Shown here: positions 35,976 through 44,735 of the stretch, in pieces
How positions within the stretch are numbered: position 1 is the stretch's first letter
Layout of the letters: each line of letters begins with the position of its first letter
Assembly (NCBI GenBank): GCA_905235305.1
Contig: CAJOLC010000008.1
Coordinates: forward strand, 1 to 63,554
Reading direction: 5' to 3'
Length of the DNA stretch: 63,554 nucleotides
DNA from: an uncultured Bacteroidaceae bacterium
GTDB lineage: Bacteria; Bacteroidota; Bacteroidia; Bacteroidales; Bacteroidaceae
The notes under the pieces: generated by a model
Databases searched by the model: none
What the model was told of the DNA's origin: nothing
The model's input: only the letters and a program-made list of their open reading frames with translations
Made by a program: the position numbers and the translations under genes

Positions 35976-38786
35976 ATGAAAAGATTGAAAATTACTCTGC
36001 TGCTTTTGGCCTGTTACGCCAGCGTAATCTTTGCTTCCGACTTCCAGGAAGGCGGAATGTACTTCACCATCACCGGTGCAAGCACCGTGGAAATAGCCCC
36101 GAAGAGTGCCTACGAATACACCAACGGATACTCGGGCACCGTGGTCATCCCACAGACTGTCGAGCACGGCGGCACCGTCTATTCCGTCACAGGCATCGCC
36201 CAAAGATGCTTCTCCACCTGTGCCAGCCTCTTCGGTGTCGTCATTCCCGAAGGAATAACGTACATCGGCATGGATGCCTTCCGTTCGGACTACAACTTGG
36301 TTAACATCGAGTTCCCCAAGAGCCTCGAGAGCATCGGCAACATGGCCTTCGAGGGAAGCGGCATAAGCTCCGTCGTCATTCCCGACAAGGTGCAGGTGAT
36401 AGGCAACATGACCTTCTCGAAGTGCTACAACCTCTCGAGCATCACGCTCGGCAAAGGCGTACACACCATCGAGCAGAACGCCTTCTACAGCTCGCCCAAC
36501 CTCGGTGAGATAACGGTGCTGAACACGACGCCTCCACAACTGCACGAACGTGGCTTCTCCAATTGGAACGCCACCATCTATGTGCCTGCCGAGAGCGTTG
36601 AACGCTACCGCATGGCCGACCAGTGGAACCGTTTCCCCACCATCAATCCCTTGCAAAGCGAAGAGGAGACAGAAGGCCTCGTAGTGAAGTTCTACACATC
36701 GACCAGCTTCGCCGGCATCGACGATGAAGTGACAGTAGGCATTAACGTGGAGAATGCTACGGAGTGGACGGTGGAATGGACGTTGCCCGAAGGCGTGTCC
36801 ATCCTTGAAGGCGACATCGAATCACCAGAACTTACCGTTCTGACAGAGACAGAAGGCCAGAAGGTATTCACGGTCAAAGTGGTGGGCGCTGACGGACAGG
36901 AGGTTCAGCAGACACGCCGCCTCTTCGACGTTCTGTCGGAAGAAGGTCTGGAAGCCATCACGAATGTGGCTCAGAACAAGTCCATCCACTCTTTCTCAGG
37001 CTCGCAGGCCAACAGCACTAAGGAAACACCCGACTATCTCATCGACGGTGAGACATCGCCTGCCGACTTAAGTCTGAAGTGGTGTAACGACGCTACAAAC
37101 CACTGGGCCATCATAGACCTTGAAGGACTCTACGAGCTTTACAGCTTCAGCATCTATGACTGCAAGGCTGGCAGGGAGAACTACGAGAACATCAACAACT
37201 ATCGTATCTACGTCTCCACCGATGCCGAGAACTGGGACTTGGTAGTGGATGCCACCGACCGTGCTGCCGACAACATCAAGAATGACTACATTCCTCCCAC
37301 AAGGGCTCGCTACATCCGCTTCAATCCCTACGCCAAGACCTCGTTCACCATCCGCGTCTGGGAGTTTGAGGCTTACGGCGTAGAAGTAAGCAACAACATG
37401 AAGGTGACGGCTCCCGAGCCAACCATCGTCAAGGGCGGAGAACAGACAACGCTCACCTTTGCCTACGACCTGCGTGGCGACTCGCGTGCTGCCGACTTCT
37501 TCGGAACGGCAACTTCCGACAGCGAATACATCACCATCAATGACGTTACGGACGACGCAGAGAACAGCCGCTTCCTCGTAAGCATCACCGCATCCGAAGT
37601 CTTCGGCTATGCAAGCGTCACTCTGACAGCCAACAATGGCGGCGCCCGTCGCTCTGCAAACGCAAGTCTCACCATCGACAGCGACGCCCCGAATGCTGCT
37701 CTCGCCACGCCTGAGACCTACGAAGAAGACGGCAAGCTCTGGATTGTCGCTTCGGCTAACAGCAATCCCTGGAAGGTTGCAAAGATAGAAACAACGTTTG
37801 GCAGTGCAGAACCTACTGCCGTCAGCTACCTCCTGAGCAACGACAAAGAGCAGTGGACAGAGGTGTTCAGCACCGACGACATCGATGCTTCCAAGCCTCT
37901 TGCCTACATTCTTCCGCAGTATCGCGACGCCATGTATGTGGCTGCAGCACTGACACTCAGCTCGCCAGTCGAGGAGTGGAATGGCTCGCTCAACGTCTAT
38001 GAACAGCTGCCCGACGGCATCAAGGAGCAAGAACCCCTTGCCATCGCGTCCGGTTGGAACGCAGATGTTATTGCCGAGACACTGCCCGCTTCCGAACATA
38101 CCACTAACGTCCTCGACGACCAAGGCTGGGTACTCTACACCGATGGCGTGTTCAACGAAGGCGGTCTGCCTGCAGATGGTGTCATCACAGCTGCCAGCGG
38201 CAACATCTTCCAAATATCTGACGTGAAGACAAACAACGCCGTCTGCCTGAAGCAGGCCAATGCTCCTGTCACACTTACCTTTGCTACGCCACAGCAAGCC
38301 ACCGAAGTTCAACTGCTTTCCATCAGCGCGAACGGTGAAAGCAAACTGCTCGTCTCAGTCAACTACGAAGACGGAACGACAAAAGAAGAGACGTTCTCCA
38401 TTGCCGACTGGTGGTCGAACAACAGTGGTCAAGGCGAAGCTCTCTACGGACTTTCCCGCGTCATCACGCGCAGAGAAGCTGACTGGGTGGCCGACGACAA
38501 AGACTATCGCAACCAGTTCCGCCTCTTTGAGCAGGACATCACCACTGACGTGACGAAAGTCATCACGTCCATCACCTTCACTTCGACAAAGAGTGGCTCC
38601 TACCCCACTGTCATTGCAATATCACGCACTGGGCACAGCGTCGCAACAGGTATCGCGGACGAACTGAAGGCTGACAATAAGAATCAGCCGATGGAAATAT
38701 ACGACCTGCAGGGACGACGCATTCAGGGCAGCAACCTGTCCCGCGGCATCTACATCGTAGGCGGCAAGAAAATCCTCTTTCAGTGA
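35976..38786 (+). CDS. exported BspA-like LRR protein with F5/8C domain
   Basis: Secreted protein of 936 aa. After a signal peptide (about 1-20) come BspA-type leucine-rich repeats (about 45-215; for example FGVVIPEGITYIGMDAF, ISSVVIPDKVQVIGNMTF), then a PKD-like region (about 230-320). A discoidin-type (F5/8 type C) domain follows at about 330-475 (HWAIIDLEGLYELYSFSIYD, NYRIYVSTDAENWDLV, RARYIRFNP). The remaining 400 residues contain further beta-sandwich repeats that I cannot name. The tail EIYDLQGRRI...GGKKILFQ is shared with the other exported proteins here. Adhesion or glycan binding at the surface is inferred. Confidence 0.85.
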   Translation: MKRLKITLLLLACYASVIFASDFQEGGMYFTITGASTVEIAPKSAYEYTNGYSGTVVIPQTVEHGGTVYSVTGIAQRCFSTCASLFGVVIPEGITYIGMDAFRSDYNLVNIEFPKSLESIGNMAFEGSGISSVVIPDKVQVIGNMTFSKCYNLSSITLGKGVHTIEQNAFYSSPNLGEITVLNTTPPQLHERGFSNWNATIYVPAESVERYRMADQWNRFPTINPLQSEEETEGLVVKFYTSTSFAGIDDEVTVGINVENATEWTVEWTLPEGVSILEGDIESPELTVLTETEGQKVFTVKVVGADGQEVQQTRRLFDVLSEEGLEAITNVAQNKSIHSFSGSQANSTKETPDYLIDGETSPADLSLKWCNDATNHWAIIDLEGLYELYSFSIYDCKAGRENYENINNYRIYVSTDAENWDLVVDATDRAADNIKNDYIPPTRARYIRFNPYAKTSFTIRVWEFEAYGVEVSNNMKVTAPEPTIVKGGEQTTLTFAYDLRGDSRAADFFGTATSDSEYITINDVTDDAENSRFLVSITASEVFGYASVTLTANNGGARRSANASLTIDSDAPNAALATPETYEEDGKLWIVASANSNPWKVAKIETTFGSAEPTAVSYLLSNDKEQWTEVFSTDDIDASKPLAYILPQYRDAMYVAAALTLSSPVEEWNGSLNVYEQLPDGIKEQEPLAIASGWNADVIAETLPASEHTTNVLDDQGWVLYTDGVFNEGGLPADGVITAASGNIFQISDVKTNNAVCLKQANAPVTLTFATPQQATEVQLLSISANGESKLLVSVNYEDGTTKEETFSIADWWSNNSGQGEALYGLSRVITRREADWVADDKDYRNQFRLFEQDITTDVTKVITSITFTSTKSGSYPTVIAISRTGHSVATGIADELKADNKNQPMEIYDLQGRRIQGSNLSRGIYIVGGKKILFQ

Positions 38787-38907
38787 GAGCATCTAATCAT
38801 TGGTGTCCGTTAAATAAGTTTCAGCCTCGTGTATACCCCGTGTGTTATAGGTGTCAGGCCAATAATTATAAACAGAAGTGGCTCGCTGGCTCTTCAGACC
38901 ACAGGGT
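38787..38907. other. gap with no recognised feature
   Basis: Between the BspA-like gene and the repeat element I see no gene, terminator or promoter. The whole gap to 39218 contains only the repeat element (38908-39029), a nondescript stretch (39030-39161) and a terminator. Confidence 0.5.
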
Positions 38908-39029
38908 TGACATCCCGGCGCCCCCAGCAGGGGCCTTCCGGAGGTGTCTGTAAAAACGACACGTCCCTTTGGGCAATGCGACGCGTCCATATTGGCAGAG
39001 CGACGCGTCCCTTTGGGCTATGCGACTAC
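38908..39029. repeat. 122-bp repeat element with 22-bp tandem array D
   Basis: Second copy of the element at 27254-27374: left part TTGACATCCCGGCGCCCCC...TGTAAAAACGAC, then three 22-base units (38956-38977, 38978-38999, 39000-39021) built on GCGACGCGTCCCTTTGGGC, ending GCGACTAC. Both copies lie in the gap after a gene for an exported carbohydrate-active or surface protein. Confidence 0.85.
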
Positions 39030-39161
39030 AGGATTGGGAAAACGTCATGTGTGGAGCTGGACAATCTGGCTGCAGTCAATATAAAATCTTACCGGATACC
39101 AATAGTATATAATAATGCTCCGGGCGACGCCCCTATAAGAAAGAGACAAGAAAACTAAAGC

Positions 39162-39200
39162 AAGCAGGGGTCCCCACTCACAAGTGAGGACCCCTGCTTT
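39162..39200. terminator. strong hairpin terminator
   Basis: AAGCAGGGGTCC pairs with GGACCCCTGCTT, with further CACT/AGTG pairing inside. It lies 19 bases after the end of the leftward gene 39219-40259 and can act on either strand. Confidence 0.85.
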
Positions 39201-39218
39201 ATATTTGGACCGTCGTTT

Positions 39219-40259
39219 TTATCTGCGACCTCCACGGCTTGAACCACCAGTGGAACCGCCACCACGAGAGCTGCCGCTGAAGCCGCCGCCGCGTGTACCA
39301 CCACTACTATAGCTGCCTCCGCGAGAACCACCACTGCTGAAGTTGCCGCGAGAAGCGCTTCCGCGGGAGCTGCCAGAGCTGACGCCTGTGCCGGAAGGAG
39401 TGCTGCGCGTGCCGCCGTAGTTCTGTGAACCGCTGCGTGAAGGCGACATGGTATAGCCGCGACTTGTGCTGCTTCCCGTGCCACTTCCACTTGAACGTGA
39501 GAAGTCAGAGCGAGAACTGCTGCCATCGAATGAGTTGCCGTGGCTCATGCCAGAGCCTCGTCCGCTGCCAGAACCTGCTGAAGAAGAGTGGCCAGAGCCG
39601 TTGTCCCTGCTGGGATTCATGCTCCCGCGACCGCCATCCCCGTTGCCTCCGCGATGTCCGTTCAGGTCTACATGATATCCATTACCACTGAGCCGGCTTC
39701 CTCCGTTATTCCTTCCCGCACCAGAGCGAGGCACTGCTACATAGTGACCGCCACGGCCCGGAACCACACGACCCCTGTCGTGACCTCTGAATCCACCGTC
39801 CCACATCGGACGACGTCCTGCATAGAAACCTCCACCATAGTAGTAACGGCTGTGTCCTCCGCGATAGGAAACCCACACACTCGGGCGGCTATAATAGAAG
39901 TAGCCACGGTTGTAGTAGCTGTAGATAGGGAAGTGCCAACCGCCGGCACGCCAAAGGATGGGGCGCAGGAAGTAGTCGGCAGCCAGAAAGAGATTATACT
40001 GCCAGTCGTGAAGTATGCAGCGGATGTCGTTCAGACGATAGTTGTAGTAGCTGCCATAAAGGTCGGAAGGCGAATCAATCCTCAGGAAGTAATCGAGGTT
40101 GATCTCGTAGGCATCGTTGTACTGCTGCTCGTTGAGGTTGAGCTCGTACGCCATTTTGTCCGTCAGGTAGAGAGCCTCTTCCTGAGCACGCTCGAAGCTC
40201 ATTGCGCTGACACCCATCCAGGCTGCCATCATCATAATGGAAAGGAGTAACTTTTTCAT
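39219..40259 (-). CDS. exported Gly/Ser/Arg-rich protein
   Basis: Exported protein of 346 aa with signal peptide MKKLLLSIMMMAAWMGVSAM. Residues about 22-110 form a conserved-looking helical part (ERAQEEALYLTDKMAYELN, YEINLDYFLRIDSPSDLYG, IRCILHDWQYNLFLAADYFL) followed by Tyr/Trp-rich repeats (SYYNRGYFYYSRPSVWVSYRG). From about 150 to the end the chain is disordered and dominated by Gly, Ser and Arg (GSGHSSSAGSGSGRGSG, GGSTGGSSRGGRR), so it is very basic. I do not recognise a function; an envelope or nucleic-acid-sticking role is possible but unproven. Own promoter and terminator. Confidence 0.8.
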   Translation of the reverse strand: MKKLLLSIMMMAAWMGVSAMSFERAQEEALYLTDKMAYELNLNEQQYNDAYEINLDYFLRIDSPSDLYGSYYNYRLNDIRCILHDWQYNLFLAADYFLRPILWRAGGWHFPIYSYYNRGYFYYSRPSVWVSYRGGHSRYYYGGGFYAGRRPMWDGGFRGHDRGRVVPGRGGHYVAVPRSGAGRNNGGSRLSGNGYHVDLNGHRGGNGDGGRGSMNPSRDNGSGHSSSAGSGSGRGSGMSHGNSFDGSSSRSDFSRSSGSGTGSSTSRGYTMSPSRSGSQNYGGTRSTPSGTGVSSGSSRGSASRGNFSSGGSRGGSYSSGGTRGGGFSGSSRGGGSTGGSSRGGRR

Positions 40260-40304
40260 AGCTGTATCGATTTAATGTTTGCACTCTTGTTTCTGATCAC
40301 AGTG

Positions 40305-40312
40305 CAAAGGTA
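40305..40312 (-). promoter_or_regulatory. -7 box of the Gly/Ser-rich protein gene
   Basis: The minus strand reads TACCTTTG, 46 bases before the ATG. Confidence 0.6.
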
Positions 40313-40375
40313 AGACATAAAAAGGCAAGGATTGCAGGGGTTTTCCCTAAACAAGAGGGGAATTATCCTATAATG

Positions 40376-41524
40376 CTAATCCATACGGTCGCGATAGTCC
40401 TCGTATGTATAGGTGCGGAGCGTCTGACGCGTACCGTCCTCCCGCTCCAGGACAATCGAGGGATGCATGATGCCGTTGAACATTGTGGTCTTGACCGTCG
40501 TGTAGTGTATCATGTCCTCGAACACAATCTCCTGCCCCACCCTGAGTGGCTCGGGAAACCTCCAACTGCCCATGTAGTCGCCGCTCAGGCAACTGTTGCC
40601 ACCGAGCCTGTATATGTTCTGCAACTTCGCCTCAGGCTTCGAGGCAGCATCGAATGGCAAGCTCTCGGCTCCGCGCACTTCCGGCTGATAAGGCATCTCC
40701 AGGCAATCGGGCATGTGACAGGTAAAGGAGACGTTCAGGATGGCAGTCTGAATGCCATGATTCTCCACGATGTCGACCACCTGAGCCACCAAGGGTCCCG
40801 TCTGCCAGGCAAAGGCACTGCCCGGCTCAAGGATGATGTGTAAGTGAGGATAGCGCTGGCGCAGGTCCTTTAATATATATATAAGGTGCTCCACATCATA
40901 GTCCTTGCGCGTCACCAAGTGCCCTCCGCCGAGGTTAAGCCACTTCAGCTGAGGGAACCAACGGCTGAACTTTGCCTCAAGATGCTCCAGTGTGTGCTCC
41001 AATGCAGAAGCAGGACTCTCGCAATGACAATGGCAATGGAAACCCTCGATACCTGCAGGAAGCTGTTCCGGCAATTGCTCCGCAAGCACACCAAACCTGC
41101 TGCCCGGTGCACAGGGGTTATATAGCTCGGTCTCTATCTCACTGTATTCGGGGTTGACACGAAGCCCACAAGACACAAAATGCTCGGTGAAATGGGCAAT
41201 TCTTGAAGCATAGCGCTCGTATTGCGACAGGGAATTGAAGGTGACGTGACCGCTGCAATGCAGTATCTCGTCGAACTCCTCTTCCTCGTAAGCCGGGCTA
41301 TATGTGTGGGCCAAAGAGCCAAATTCCTCCAACGAAAGACGGGCCTCGCACAGACTACTTGCCGTAGTATGACCGATGAAATCGCGGAAAATGGGAAATG
41401 TGCGCCACAGGGCGAAGGCTTTGAAAGCAAGGATTATCTCCACGTCGGCTTCGTCGGCGACTCGCTTAATAAGCTGCAGATTGCGGCGAAGCAAGTTCTC
41501 TTGTACGAGATAATAGGGGCGCAT
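40376..41524 (-). CDS. nspC: carboxynorspermidine decarboxylase
   Basis: PLP-dependent decarboxylase that makes norspermidine or spermidine from the carboxylated precursor. The 382-residue protein shows the alanine-racemase-type fold: PLP lysine in LAFKAFALW (Lys34), HCHCHCES, WLNLGGGHLVTRKDYDVEHL, ILEPGSAFAWQTG and, near the end, LGGNSCLSGDYMGSW with the family's catalytic Cys-containing loop. It is the last gene of the leftward set yicC-gmk-nadD-PCMD-nspC and follows the PCMD gene by 7 bases. Its partner, carboxynorspermidine dehydrogenase, is not in the window. Confidence 0.93.
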   Translation of the reverse strand: MRPYYLVQENLLRRNLQLIKRVADEADVEIILAFKAFALWRTFPIFRDFIGHTTASSLCEARLSLEEFGSLAHTYSPAYEEEEFDEILHCSGHVTFNSLSQYERYASRIAHFTEHFVSCGLRVNPEYSEIETELYNPCAPGSRFGVLAEQLPEQLPAGIEGFHCHCHCESPASALEHTLEHLEAKFSRWFPQLKWLNLGGGHLVTRKDYDVEHLIYILKDLRQRYPHLHIILEPGSAFAWQTGPLVAQVVDIVENHGIQTAILNVSFTCHMPDCLEMPYQPEVRGAESLPFDAASKPEAKLQNIYRLGGNSCLSGDYMGSWRFPEPLRVGQEIVFEDMIHYTTVKTTMFNGIMHPSIVLEREDGTRQTLRTYTYEDYRDRMD

Positions 41525-41531
41525 GGCTCTT

Positions 41532-42491
41532 TTAATAAACCAACTTCACGTTATCGACCCAAAGGGTGTTGCCCACAGTGCCGACGTAAGCACCACCGTG
41601 ACTGCTGTCGAACTTCAGGATGATGTGGGTCGGCGTCTCGCCCGGCTCTGCCCAGCCATCTTCCTGAATGGGAACGTTCTTTCCCTTACTGTTGAGCGCA
41701 TAGAAGCCGTTACTGCCGCCCGACATCAAGCTCATGCTTTCCTGATAGAAACTTTCGTGGGTGATGTCGCCGTAATGTATGGTGAAGGACTGCCCTTCCT
41801 TCCACTCACAGTTCTGGCTAAAGCGTTGGCACATCGTACCAATTCGCAAGGCATGAATCGTGCCATCGGCATCTTCCCAACGCTTCTGTAACAGACATGT
41901 GACTTGTCCCATGTCCTTTCCAGCCACCTTCTGGCGCTTGCCGAAGCCCGTTTCACGGATGCGTTCACCGCCTGGCGTATTGAATTTGTAGTCGAACTTC
42001 ACTGCCTTTGGCTTCTTGGTGAAGGGGATGCCCATACTCATCTTACTCATAGGGTTGCTCGTACCGGTGATTGGTTCGAGCATCGTGCCGAGGAAGATGC
42101 TTCCTGAAGCGAGCGCACTGATGTTGACCACGCCAATGGCCTTGCAGGTGACAAGATGTGTATAGAGCTTGGCACACTGTCCTTCCTTGTGCACATCAGG
42201 ATAGACGCTGACATTGGTCTTTACGACCCCAGCCACTTTAGCATAGATGTTGCTGTTGCCCCAGGGCGAGCCGCCTTGGTTGGTGTACGGGTGGGCACCG
42301 TCGAAAGTGCCTTTCGGCCCGACCTCGTACAGTGTTTGCGTCTTGCCGCCGACAAGCACGCTCTCCTTGACGGAGCGCGTAATCCAAGAGTCGAAATTCC
42401 CGAACTTGACTAACTCTTCTTGCGCTGAAAGGCGGACAGAAGAGAGGATGCTGCACACTACCAGCAGTTGTTTACTCGATATCATTGTCAT
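41532..42491 (-). CDS. exported PCMD-type (putative carbohydrate metabolism) protein
   Basis: Exported protein of 319 aa with signal peptide (about 1-23, ending SVRLSAQ). The body is a beta-sandwich resembling the PCMD family of Bacteroidetes: FGNFDSWITR, CAKLYTHLVTC, ASGSIFLGTMLEP, PKAVKFDYKFNTPGGERI, and the closing THIILKFDSSHGGAYVGTVG and LWVDNVKLVY. No enzymatic activity is established. The ATG overlaps the nadD stop codon (ATGA), which suggests coupled translation; a second Met 2 codons later is possible. A -7 box (42512-42519) inside the nadD end may give it a second promoter. Confidence 0.75.
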   Translation of the reverse strand: MTMISSKQLLVVCSILSSVRLSAQEELVKFGNFDSWITRSVKESVLVGGKTQTLYEVGPKGTFDGAHPYTNQGGSPWGNSNIYAKVAGVVKTNVSVYPDVHKEGQCAKLYTHLVTCKAIGVVNISALASGSIFLGTMLEPITGTSNPMSKMSMGIPFTKKPKAVKFDYKFNTPGGERIRETGFGKRQKVAGKDMGQVTCLLQKRWEDADGTIHALRIGTMCQRFSQNCEWKEGQSFTIHYGDITHESFYQESMSLMSGGSNGFYALNSKGKNVPIQEDGWAEPGETPTHIILKFDSSHGGAYVGTVGNTLWVDNVKLVY

Positions 42492-43117
42492 ATTCTTTTG
42501 CTTTGCGGCTGCAAAGTTACTGCTTTTTGCGGATTATACAAACCCTTTTCCTTTATTTCTTCCCAAACAGCAGCCGTGAGTCCTTCCCCATCGTAATGCG
42601 GGTCGTCGGCAATGCGCTGGCGAATCTCCGTGCTGCTTATGTCGAGCAAAGGCGTATCAGCTATGGTTACCTTGCGAGGCACGTCGCGAAGCTCATAGCC
42701 TGGCCGAGGATAGATGATGATGCGGTAATCCGACAGTATGTCCTTGCTGCAATACCAGTCTGGGAAACGCTTCCAGTTGTCGGCCCCGATGACGAGTACG
42801 AACTCGCGGTCGGGATGCTCTTGGCTCAGGGCACGCAGCGTGTTGTACATATATGACGGACGCGGCAGGGAGAACTCACGGTCGCAGACTTCTACGCCCT
42901 GCACATCAGCCACGGCCAGCCGAGCCAGCCGAAGCCTTTCCTCGTCGTCGAGCAAGTCAGCGTTGACCTTGAAGGGATTCTGCGGCGAGACTAAAAACCA
43001 CATCTCATCGACAAGACCGCTCTCTGCTAAAGCCTTAGCCAGGGAAAGATGCCCTTCGTGAATGGGGTTGAAACTACCTCCATATATGCCCGTTATAAGT
43101 CGCACTGAATCATTCAT
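42488..43117 (-). CDS. nadD: nicotinate-nucleotide adenylyltransferase
   Basis: Makes deamido-NAD from nicotinate mononucleotide and ATP in NAD synthesis; cytoplasmic. The 209-residue protein has GIYGGSFNPIHEGHL (about 10-24), FLVSPQNPFK, VIGADNWKRFPDW and ISSTEIRQRI. After KEKGLYN the protein carries an extra 15 residues (PQKAVTLQPQSKRI) unlike the usual end, reaching into the start of the PCMD gene. It follows gmk after 61 bases that contain the 22-bp array E. Confidence 0.94.
   Translation of the reverse strand: MNDSVRLITGIYGGSFNPIHEGHLSLAKALAESGLVDEMWFLVSPQNPFKVNADLLDDEERLRLARLAVADVQGVEVCDREFSLPRPSYMYNTLRALSQEHPDREFVLVIGADNWKRFPDWYCSKDILSDYRIIIYPRPGYELRDVPRKVTIADTPLLDISSTEIRQRIADDPHYDGEGLTAAVWEEIKEKGLYNPQKAVTLQPQSKRI
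42512..42519 (-). promoter_or_regulatory. internal -7 box before the PCMD gene
   Basis: The minus strand reads TAACTTTG, 20 bases before the PCMD ATG and inside the end of nadD. Confidence 0.5.
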
Positions 43118-43131
43118 CTGTGTTTATGTGA

Positions 43132-43175
43132 AAAGATGGCGTGCCATGTTGGCAAAGATGGCGTGCCGCGTTGGC
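43132..43175. repeat. 22-bp tandem array E (2 units)
   Basis: Units at 43132-43153 and 43154-43175 both read AAAGATGGCGTGCC...GTTGGC and differ at two bases. It fills the gap between gmk and nadD inside the operon. Confidence 0.75.
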
Positions 43176-43178
43176 AAA

Positions 43179-43769
43179 CTAAACACGCTTCGTTGAACAA
43201 CTAGGTTGCAGGAAGTTATTGATCAGGTCAACCGCCTCCTGTTTTGCGACATCGAGGTCGTCGTTGACAAGGATGCGGTCGAACTGCGAAGAGAATGTCA
43301 TTTCGTACTCCGCCTTAGCCAATCTTTGTTCAATTTGCGCCATTTCATCGGTATTTCTTGCTATCAGGCGCTCCCGAAGAGCATCGATGGACGGTGGCTG
43401 GATAAAGACGCTCATGGCCTCGTCGCCATAGTATTTCTTGATGTTGACGCCGCCTTTCACGTCGACGTCGAACACCACATTCATTCCCGCAGCCAGTTTC
43501 TCCTCCACCTGCGACTTGAGGGTGCCGTAGAATCGGCCTTCATAAACCTCCTCATACTCCAGGAAATCGTCCTGCTCAATATGGCGGCGGAACTCATCGG
43601 GCGTGAGGAAATAGTAGTCCACACCATCCTGCTCTTTGCCCCGAGGCGGCCTGCTGGTGGCGCTCACGCTGAAAGCCAGCCTGAACTCAGGATGCTCCTT
43701 CATCAAGTAATTCACGATTGTGCTCTTGCCACTCCCAGAAGGAGCAGAAAAGATAAGAAGCTTCCCCAT
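43179..43769 (-). CDS. gmk: guanylate kinase
   Basis: Converts GMP to GDP; cytoplasmic. The 196-residue protein has the P-loop IFSAPSGSGKSTIV (about 5-18), the GMP-binding region VSATSRPPRGKEQDGVDYYF and YGTLKSQVEEKLAAG, and VVFDVDVKGGVNIKK. It starts 1 base after the yicC stop codon; coupling of yicC and gmk is common in bacteria. Confidence 0.96.
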   Translation of the reverse strand: MGKLLIFSAPSGSGKSTIVNYLMKEHPEFRLAFSVSATSRPPRGKEQDGVDYYFLTPDEFRRHIEQDDFLEYEEVYEGRFYGTLKSQVEEKLAAGMNVVFDVDVKGGVNIKKYYGDEAMSVFIQPPSIDALRERLIARNTDEMAQIEQRLAKAEYEMTFSSQFDRILVNDDLDVAKQEAVDLINNFLQPSCSTKRV

Positions 43770-43770
43770 G

Positions 43771-44649
43771 TCACATCACATTTAGCACTTGTTCCTTTAT
43801 CTGCTCGAGTTCGTCCTTCATCTTGACCACGATGTTCTGCATCTCAGCTTGGTTGCTTTTGCTACCCGTGGTGTTGATCTCTCTGCCCATCTCTTGTGCG
43901 ATGAAACCGAGCTTTTTGCCCTGTCCATGCCCCTCGTCCATCGTCCGGCGGAAGTACTGAAGGTGGTTCGCCAGACGCTGCTTCTCCTCGTTGATATCCA
44001 GCTTTTCGATGTAGTAAATCATCTCCTGCTCGAGCCTGTTCTTGTCGTATTCCACGTCGGGAATCGAGGCAAGTCCGTCGGTGATGCGCTGGCGAATCTT
44101 CTCCACACGCAGCTTCTCGAATGGCTCAATGCTGGCGAGCAGTGCTGCGATGTTGTCGAGTTTCTCCTCGAACTTACGCTGCAGCGCCTCGCCCTCCTGC
44201 CGGCGGAATGCGACGAGCTGGTCGATAGCCTGCTGCACGACACCTTGAGCCACCTGCCATTCCTCGTCGGAGAGCTCCTGCAGGGCTTCATTTCGGGAGA
44301 GCACCTCAGGCATCCGTATGATGGTGTGCCAGTAGTCATCGGGTTCGGGAATGCCGTATTTCTTTGAAATCTCCTGCATCTGGCGGTAGTAAGCCGCTGC
44401 CACGTCAGCATTGATGGGACAGGCATCCGCCTGCTCCAGCTGCTCTATCCATAGGTTGAACTCCACTTTGCCGCGCTCCAGGCTCTGTGTCACCATCGCA
44501 CGCACCTCCATTTCCTTCTCGCGATAGAGTGGCGCAATGCGTGTCGAAAGGTCGAGAGCCTTACTGTTGAGTGACTTGACCTCTGCTGTAATCTTCTTTC
44601 CTTGGAATTCGGCCGAGGCTTTGCCGTATCCAGTCATCGATAAAATCAT
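43771..44649 (-). CDS. yicC: YicC-family endoribonuclease
   Basis: YicC family proteins are RNA-cleaving enzymes involved in small-RNA turnover. The 292-residue protein begins with the conserved MILSMTGYGKASAEFQGK and ends with KLGFIAQEMGREINTTGSKS and MKDELEQIKEQVLNVM, the conserved C-terminal signature of the family. The middle is helical (EEKLDNIAALLASIEPFEKL). The start at 44649 is fixed by that N-terminus and by the -7 box at 44670-44677. First gene of the leftward operon. Confidence 0.93.
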   Translation of the reverse strand: MILSMTGYGKASAEFQGKKITAEVKSLNSKALDLSTRIAPLYREKEMEVRAMVTQSLERGKVEFNLWIEQLEQADACPINADVAAAYYRQMQEISKKYGIPEPDDYWHTIIRMPEVLSRNEALQELSDEEWQVAQGVVQQAIDQLVAFRRQEGEALQRKFEEKLDNIAALLASIEPFEKLRVEKIRQRITDGLASIPDVEYDKNRLEQEMIYYIEKLDINEEKQRLANHLQYFRRTMDEGHGQGKKLGFIAQEMGREINTTGSKSNQAEMQNIVVKMKDELEQIKEQVLNVM

Positions 44650-44669
44650 ATTTGTCCAGAATTTTGCCG

Positions 44670-44677
44670 CAAATGTA
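44670..44677 (-). promoter_or_regulatory. -7 box of the yicC operon
   Basis: The minus strand reads TACATTTG, 20 bases before the yicC ATG. Confidence 0.6.
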
Positions 44678-44699
44678 CAATTATTTTGCGAGAATTTAG

Positions 44700-44707
44700 T
44701 AACTTTG
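44700..44707 (+). promoter_or_regulatory. -7 box of the tsaB operon
   Basis: TAACTTTG lies 28 bases before the tsaB ATG, back to back with the yicC promoter. Confidence 0.6.
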
Positions 44708-44735
44708 CAGCGCGAAAATAAAGAATAGGACAAGA

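Noticed and set aside
39155..39526. Ala/Val-rich 123-codon frame near the Gly/Ser-rich gene
   Set aside because: It is another frame on the same strand of the Gly/Ser-coding DNA; codon bias alone explains its composition.
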